Origin: Apiospora phragmitis
Taxonomy: Eukaryota > Ascomycota > Sordariomycetes > Amphisphaeriales > Apiosporaceae
DNA length: 64,000 nucleotides
Assembly (NCBI GenBank): GCA_038363925.1
Contig: JAQQWL010000011.1
Location: 5,766,001-5,830,000 of the forward strand
Direction: 5' to 3'
How positions within the stretch are numbered: the stretch's first letter is position 1; every line of letters begins with the position of its first letter. The notes under the pieces are model-generated. The model worked only from the letters and a program-made list of their open reading frames with translations, did no database searches and was not told the DNA's origin. This document shows, piece after piece, positions 58,679 to 64,000 of the stretch. The translations under genes were made by a program, and so were the position numbers.

Positions 58679-61600
58679 TCATCTTCTCGGTACACCTCCA
58701 CGGCCGAGGCCCCCACTGCCGCCGCCATTCCGACCTTGTGCGACGCTCTGTTTCCAGATCATCTGCGCGGCGTTCTGCGCAGCCAGGCGCTCCTTCTGAC
58801 GGTGCCGATGCTTCAGGTAATCCGCAGCCTCGGGACGCATGCGAAGGATGCGGAGGATCATGTCGTCGCTGGGGTCAGCCTGCGCTTCTTTGCGCTTCTC
58901 CTCCTTGGCACGGCGCATGGTGCCTAGGTTACGACTCATCATGATACTCTTGCCGCGACGAATTGTTCCCATCGAGGCAAAGGCCGGGCCTGCGCCCACA
59001 CCCATGCTGCCAAAAGACGCGGGGGCCGAGAGGCGGTTCGGATTCGACGTGAGCTGCTGCTGCATGGCCTGCTGCTGGCGCTGGGCCGTGGCTGCCGCCA
59101 TGCGCTCGGATGTGTGAATCAGCTGGTCCGTCTGTTCAAAGTAAAAGAAGTTCAGCGAGGCGAGCTCGTGATACTTAGGCGACTTGAGGACTTCGGCAGG
59201 GACGCCGAGAACCTCGCCGTCTTCATCTCTTGCGTTGAAGAACTCGAACAGCAACCCGAGCCACTTATACACCACCTCACATTCCCGCTCGGTCAGTGGT
59301 TTCTGATTGGATGGCTTATCAGACAGGGGAGGCACAAGAAGCGACTCGATTGCCATGAGCACCTCTTTCCAAAGTCGTGTCATGACAGCAACCATGGTGG
59401 CTTCTGTAAGCGTCTGCTTCATAATGGCGAAATTGTCGTTGAAGTAGGTGAAAAGCGACTGTAGCGCGTTCTCAATATCAGCACTCGTAATAGTCGGCAT
59501 GCGAGATTGACGCTTGAAGAAGACCTGCGCAGACTGCATTATATTCCTGCCCAGTAGGTTCCGAAGGTTCTCGTGGGACAAAGTCGAATGAATATGCGCC
59601 GTAAGCTTGATGTCATGTTAGCGCGTATTGCTATTAATGATGGGCGTGGTTTCCATACCTTGTCGGTAATTCCCCGGACCATGTCTCGCTCCGCCCGCTT
59701 GAGGAGTCTGAAGGCTTTGCCAAAGGTAGAACTGGATATCATCTCGCTCGCCCTCCATGCTGACACGAAGCAGTATACGGCCTTGCGTATCGAGCTCGAG
59801 CCAGAATTCTCTCGGGAGGTAGTCACTGAAATGTATTGGATCGAGCTTCAAAGAGGTCCGCCCAACGAAGTCATGGTCTCCGAAAGTATCGTAATCCCAT
59901 ATTGTTGCAACGACATTCAGGGGGCCAGTGACGGTAATATCGACAGACTCGTCCCACCTGGGATTCAGGTTTCTCATGACCACTCTGGTCTTGGCCAGCC
60001 GTTTTTGATACTCGTCCCCAAGGACCACGTAGGGATCGCTAGAGCCATTCGCGTCACAGGCTTTCAAGTCCTCGGCTTCGACAATCTTGATTGTAAACAC
60101 ATACTTGTTCGGCCGCTTGACTTGCTTTCTAGGCCCGTCGGCTTTCTCCAATACAGCAGCACACGCGTCAACATTCATGGACTTCTCCAGTTTGTCCAGT
60201 TCTTGCATGGCATACTCGACGTTGTTGAGTTTGACGAGAGACTATCACGATATCAATAAGACATTCATTTGTGACCCGGATTGCTCGACTCACCTGGGAA
60301 TAAAATTGGAACGGCTCGAACTTGTCTTTCGAGTTCCACGCATCCTTTGCGTACTTCATAAATTTGCCCTGCGCCGTTTGTGCAGCCTCGGCCTCGGCCT
60401 CCTCGTTTGTCCTCGGGGTGTTCATTTCTCTGACAAACTCACTGTCTACTATCTCGCAGTACTTGCATATACCGTTGGCGAAGATCCTTGAGAGAGAAGT
60501 CATGAACCGCGCATGGTGAACATCGTTATCCCAACCAAGCTGGAAGATCTGGTCTGCAGTCTGGTTGAAGCTTCTGAACATATCAATAACCGAATTACTG
60601 TGCCGTTCAGAATCTAGAGTAATGTGTCCCTCTCCTTGTGACCGGACTTGGAAGTTGTCCAATTTGATAGCTTCATTGACGATTTGATCTGTCAAACGTT
60701 CGGCGTTTTCGATCCATCGCCACACGAAGCCGACAAGAACTTCTTCGATGTCAAAGGAGAACGGTTTATCCGGCAAAGACGAGTGGTGGATTTGACGTAT
60801 CTCACAAAGTTCTCGGTAAAGCGCGAAACCATCGTCGGACCCAAACTCGATGCCTTGGGCTTGTGCAACTTCAATGATTTGGATGATACACGATTCAGCA
60901 TCTTGCTCAAATGATGGGAACATCGTTTCCACGAGAATGGTTAGAGGGTTTACCCCCATGATCTCTGGCTTAGATCGATACCGTTTCTTGATCCTTTCAC
61001 ACAGTTTAACCACACTCTTGCCCAGCTGGACGACGTGATTGAAGTCCCAATCTTCTTTCTGCACCGGAAGCACATCCTCGAGGAACCCGCGGTAAACTGC
61101 TGCGGCCTTGGCTTGAAGACCCTCCCGTAATGTGTTCGTGTAATTCTCTTCTTCCTCGGGCCGAGTGGAGAAGCTGAGATCGCACTTGATGTGGTTGTCA
61201 AGTACGTGCAAGGCCGGGCCAACCGAAGGTGGCTTTGTATCGTAACAGTTCATGAAGGTGTCGTACAATTCGCGGAGGAGGGCCTCGTGAAGGGAGTTCA
61301 GAGTGTGTTGATAGACAGCGAAGTCGTGTAGCGTCCACTTACTCCTGTCTATGGTTGCCAGACTTTCATTGAATAGGTATATGTGAGGCGGCTTCTTGGA
61401 CTCAGGCGGTGCCTCTTTCACCATCTCGAACGCATCGTCCAAGTCCGGTACGGTGAACATTGTATCTAGGAACCTGCCGGCTGCCACCTCCAGGAACACG
61501 ACTAAGCGGGTGAACTGAGGAATCCGCCATTGCACACATAGCTCTGTCAAGAGATCCATGGAAACGTTCGAGAACGGGCCAGTCTGCTCCGAATCTTCAC

Positions 61601-62936
61601 CATGTACAGCGTCAAACTCCATGGTATACTTGGCTATGGTCTTGAAGAAGGCACGAGGTTCTGGCGGAATGAACGTGTAATGTGCCTCATCAACGCTTCT
61701 GATGCTGCTGGTGTCATCCAAGGTCATAGACCCTAGGTTGAGCGCCTGGTCAAGGCTGTACTCAGAGCCAGGGCTCGACAAGACTCTCCCAAGGTCAGAA
61801 TAGGCTTGGTCCTCGGCGTTAGATGAGCCTGGGCTAGAAGGCAATGGCTTTTCCACTGCCGCAAAATACGTTGAAGTTCTGTTCAAACGTGGCTTAGCTG
61901 TGAGGATATCCATCATCATTTGGGACAGATGAGGAGCCTCTGCTTTCTTCCATTCTTGATATGCCTCGTCAACATCAAAGTCTCTACTCTGCAGCGCCCC
62001 AGCCATACCAGAATTCATGCGATGCTGGTATGATTTGAGATCCTTCAGTGCAGCTTCTTCGGTCCAATTAGGCTTTTGTGCATCGATATGCTCCTGTACA
62101 TCTGAGTTGGAAACACCGAAAATCCTGGCGACGGTTTGTACCATTGGCATGTCTTTCACATCGTAGCTCAGCGGAACCGTAACCTCGACTGTTGTACCCC
62201 CGTTCTGTCCGGTGTCGATGAAGAGATTTTGGTCGTTCGTAAGGAGCTTGTTCTCGAGAGTCTTTAGGCGGCTCATGAGTTCAGGCTTGTCTCGATCGCT
62301 GCCCATATCTCTCAAGATATTGCTCACAAGCCGCACAAACATGGCCAGATGCCTGTCGACGAGGGTCTTCCACAAGTCGTCCCCTGGCTTATCTGTCGGG
62401 GCAGCGCGGCATGCCTTGGTCGCAGAGGAGAAGAAGATCAATATGAGAGGCTCCAGTTTCCGTTCCTTATCTATGCTCTTCCGGAAGCTTTGGTCGGTAA
62501 AAGCAGTGTAGGCTTCGCCAAATGTTCTCTTGAGGGCGGCGTCATTGTATCCCGGAGCTCGTTCGGTTCCCATCAGCACACCCGTCATTCGTTTCTCCAG
62601 TGGACTACGAAAGCCGTGGGGTAGCTTCACGCTCCCCGAATTTCCAGGTATGAACTCCTTGACAAGGTCCGCAATGTTAGCAACACTAACACTAGAGGCG
62701 TGCGGTCGTGTTGCAGGTTTTGGCGCAGGCACAAACTGCTTTCGTTTCGCCTTTGGCTGGAGGAGGTAGTGCAAGTAGGCAACCCTCAGCGCATATGTGT
62801 AGGCGTCATCGTGGCTCACGGTGAGCTGTCGGGCACTCGAGCTGGTCCGGCTGCGTCTGTCGCCCCTGTCGCCCCTCTGTACGCTGTCGAGACGGCGATT
62901 GAGCAACTGGAACGACTGCCTCGATCCCTGGGACAT
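58679..62936 (-). CDS. Munc13-like protein with MUN/MHD regions and C2 domain, one apparent frame break
   Basis: Three exons on the minus strand: 62936-60294, 60241-59659 and 59605-58679, with introns of 52 and 53 nt, give about 1,383 residues. The long N-terminal part holds the first MUN/MHD-type region (SMDLLTELCVQWRIPQFTRL; HTLNSLHEALLRELYDTFMN; LVGFVWRWIENAERLTDQIV). A single C2 domain follows (about residues 925-1020: YVFTIKIVEAEDLKACDANG, SSDPYVVLGDEYQKRLAKTR, NPRWDESVDI) with Asp residues suited to Ca2+ binding. The second MHD region is C-terminal (LTAHIHSTLSHENLRNLLG; VYKWLGLLFEFFNARDEDGE), then a Gln/Arg/Gly tail. Fungal relatives, including an S. pombe Unc-13 homologue, are thought to act in vesicle priming and exocytosis; that role is inferred. 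The frame breaks at 59725-59726, where one extra base separates DDIQFY from FGKAFRLLKRAERDM. Confidence 0.88.
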
Positions 62937-64000
62937 GGCGACGGATTGTTACAAGTCGAGCGACGTGTCTTGTTGTGTGCGCCGGGAGTCGGTCATCACA
63001 GACTGACCGACGTCAGAACAATCAATCGAGCTTCGACGTAGCTAGTACTGGCGGCAATGGTGGGAGTGAGGAAGGTAGAGAGAGAGAGTCGGAACAGAAA
63101 TGGCGACACGGGCCCAATGAAAAAGAATATTGTTGACCTGGCCTGTATCACGGGTGGGTTTGAGTTCAAGCGCTGGGACTCGGGAAGGTTAGGTTTAGAT
63201 TGGGACAACGTCATTGCCCAAGGCGACGCATGATACGATGGGAGAAGAACGAGGGGCTGGTTTGACCCAGGAAAGGAAATGCCGCTGAAGCAAATTGAGT
63301 GCCCCTGGCGCTATCCTGACGCTGCGTGTGAAGTACCTACCGACACAAGAGCCTGAAATACATAGATTGAATATTGTTCCTACGGCTAATCCCTACCTAA
63401 AGGTTAGAGCCTACACGCTAACCTTGGGAGGTAGTGAGAGCCAGGTTGGTTAGTAGCACTACGTAGGTGTTAGGGAGCTGTTGGGGCGCCTGATTCATTC
63501 TATCAATGTACCTAATTAATTGATAGTAAAGTCGGTGAGCTGGGCACAAGTGATATTGAACTACATCTGATGCATGTGATGTGGTACAAGTACCTTGAGC
63601 TTCCATTCAGGTTGATCGATGTTGATCCAAAGCAATCTCCCATATCCCCAATTCCAAAAACACGCTCGCAAAGGAACATTAGAAAATCAGGAAAGCTAGT
63701 TACCTAAGTAAATAGACAAGTGCCGTCGATGTCAATGCAAATATGTGATGGATCTTTCTAACATGTTTGTAGGTAGGCACATAATTTGGGCCTTAGCAGC
63801 TAATTGATTCCACGCCCCATAGCATGCTCAGGTATCGTGAACCTTGCACCTTTCACGCTTGACAGTGACAGCCGGGCGCTACGTGCCAACACTGTGGTGC
63901 GCTCAATATTCTTTTGCCATGCGTCAGGAAAAGACCACGAGAACGGAGGCGAGTACGGCTTTCGTTCCGTGCGAGTATGGAATGAGATCCGGCCGTGAAG
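62937..64000. other. Right-edge intergenic tract (upstream of the Munc13-like gene)
   Basis: Promoter-side sequence of the preceding gene with GA-rich stretches and TACCTA words (63335, 63392). No supported gene up to the edge. Confidence 0.5.

Noticed and set aside
1..64000. tRNA, rRNA, CRISPR array, LTR element or transposase gene
   Set aside because: I looked by eye for TPsiC-like GGTTCGA boxes with matching stems, regularly spaced repeats and integrase or DDE motifs, and found none that hold up.

Overview
The window looks like nuclear DNA from a filamentous ascomycete (Pezizomycotina). Sordariomycetes, probably Hypocreales, fit best by inference. The evidence is short introns (about 50-125 nt) with GTRNGT donors and CTAAC/CTAAT-like branch points, pyrimidine-rich leaders, and filamentous-fungal gene types: a six-HAMP group III hybrid histidine kinase, CDC14, a Dph6-RidA fusion and an Msn2-type regulator. 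Gene density is low. I support 14 protein genes with some confidence plus one weak candidate, separated by tracts of up to 7 kb with no recognisable gene. I saw no rRNA, tRNA, CRISPR array, transposase or secondary-metabolite cluster.

Layout. 1-4612 has no gene. An Msn2/Seb1-type C2H2 factor (4613-6530, +) is followed by a diphthine-ammonia ligase fused to RidA-like domains (8427-11189, +). That gene converges on a membrane-anchored type-B carboxylesterase (11313-13511, -). CDC14 phosphatase (14866-17073, -) is divergent from the KEOPS subunit Pcc1 (18831-19240, +); an AT-rich element with inverted termini lies between them. Pcc1 converges on a small heat-shock protein (19635-20678, -). A dispersed repeat occurs once on each side of the Pcc1/Hsp20 pair, in opposite orientations. 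Next are a WW-domain PhoD-like phosphatase (22892-26665, +), phosphomannomutase (27278-28311, +), a low-complexity protein (28809-29396, -) and a Na+/Ca2+ exchanger (30149-33172, -). The exchanger is divergent from condensin subunit CapH/Brn1 (34443-37215, +). CapH converges on a SAM-like + HMG-box protein (38370-40365, -). After a 4.2 kb gap come a 95-residue protein with a 20-nt exon (44617-45638, +), the Nik1/Os-1 kinase (47682-51715, -), a 7 kb gap, and a Munc13-like MUN/C2 protein (58679-62936, -).

Most genes are conserved housekeeping or signalling functions: stress response (Nik1, Msn2, Hsp20), translation and tRNA modification (Dph6, Pcc1), cell cycle and chromosomes (CDC14, condensin), mannosylation (PMM), ion transport and secretion. 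They do not form a pathway cluster.

The most striking feature is that several highly conserved genes (WW-PhoD, CapH twice, Nik1 twice, Munc13-like once, possibly the HMG gene) are each broken by a single-base gain or loss, some in short runs of one base. The reading frames on either side are intact and family-like. This points to residual sequence error more than real gene loss, but it decides how the annotation should be read. No wholly new system was recognised. The least explained items are the TIR element, the inverted repeat pair, the two small or unusual proteins and the long gene-free tracts.
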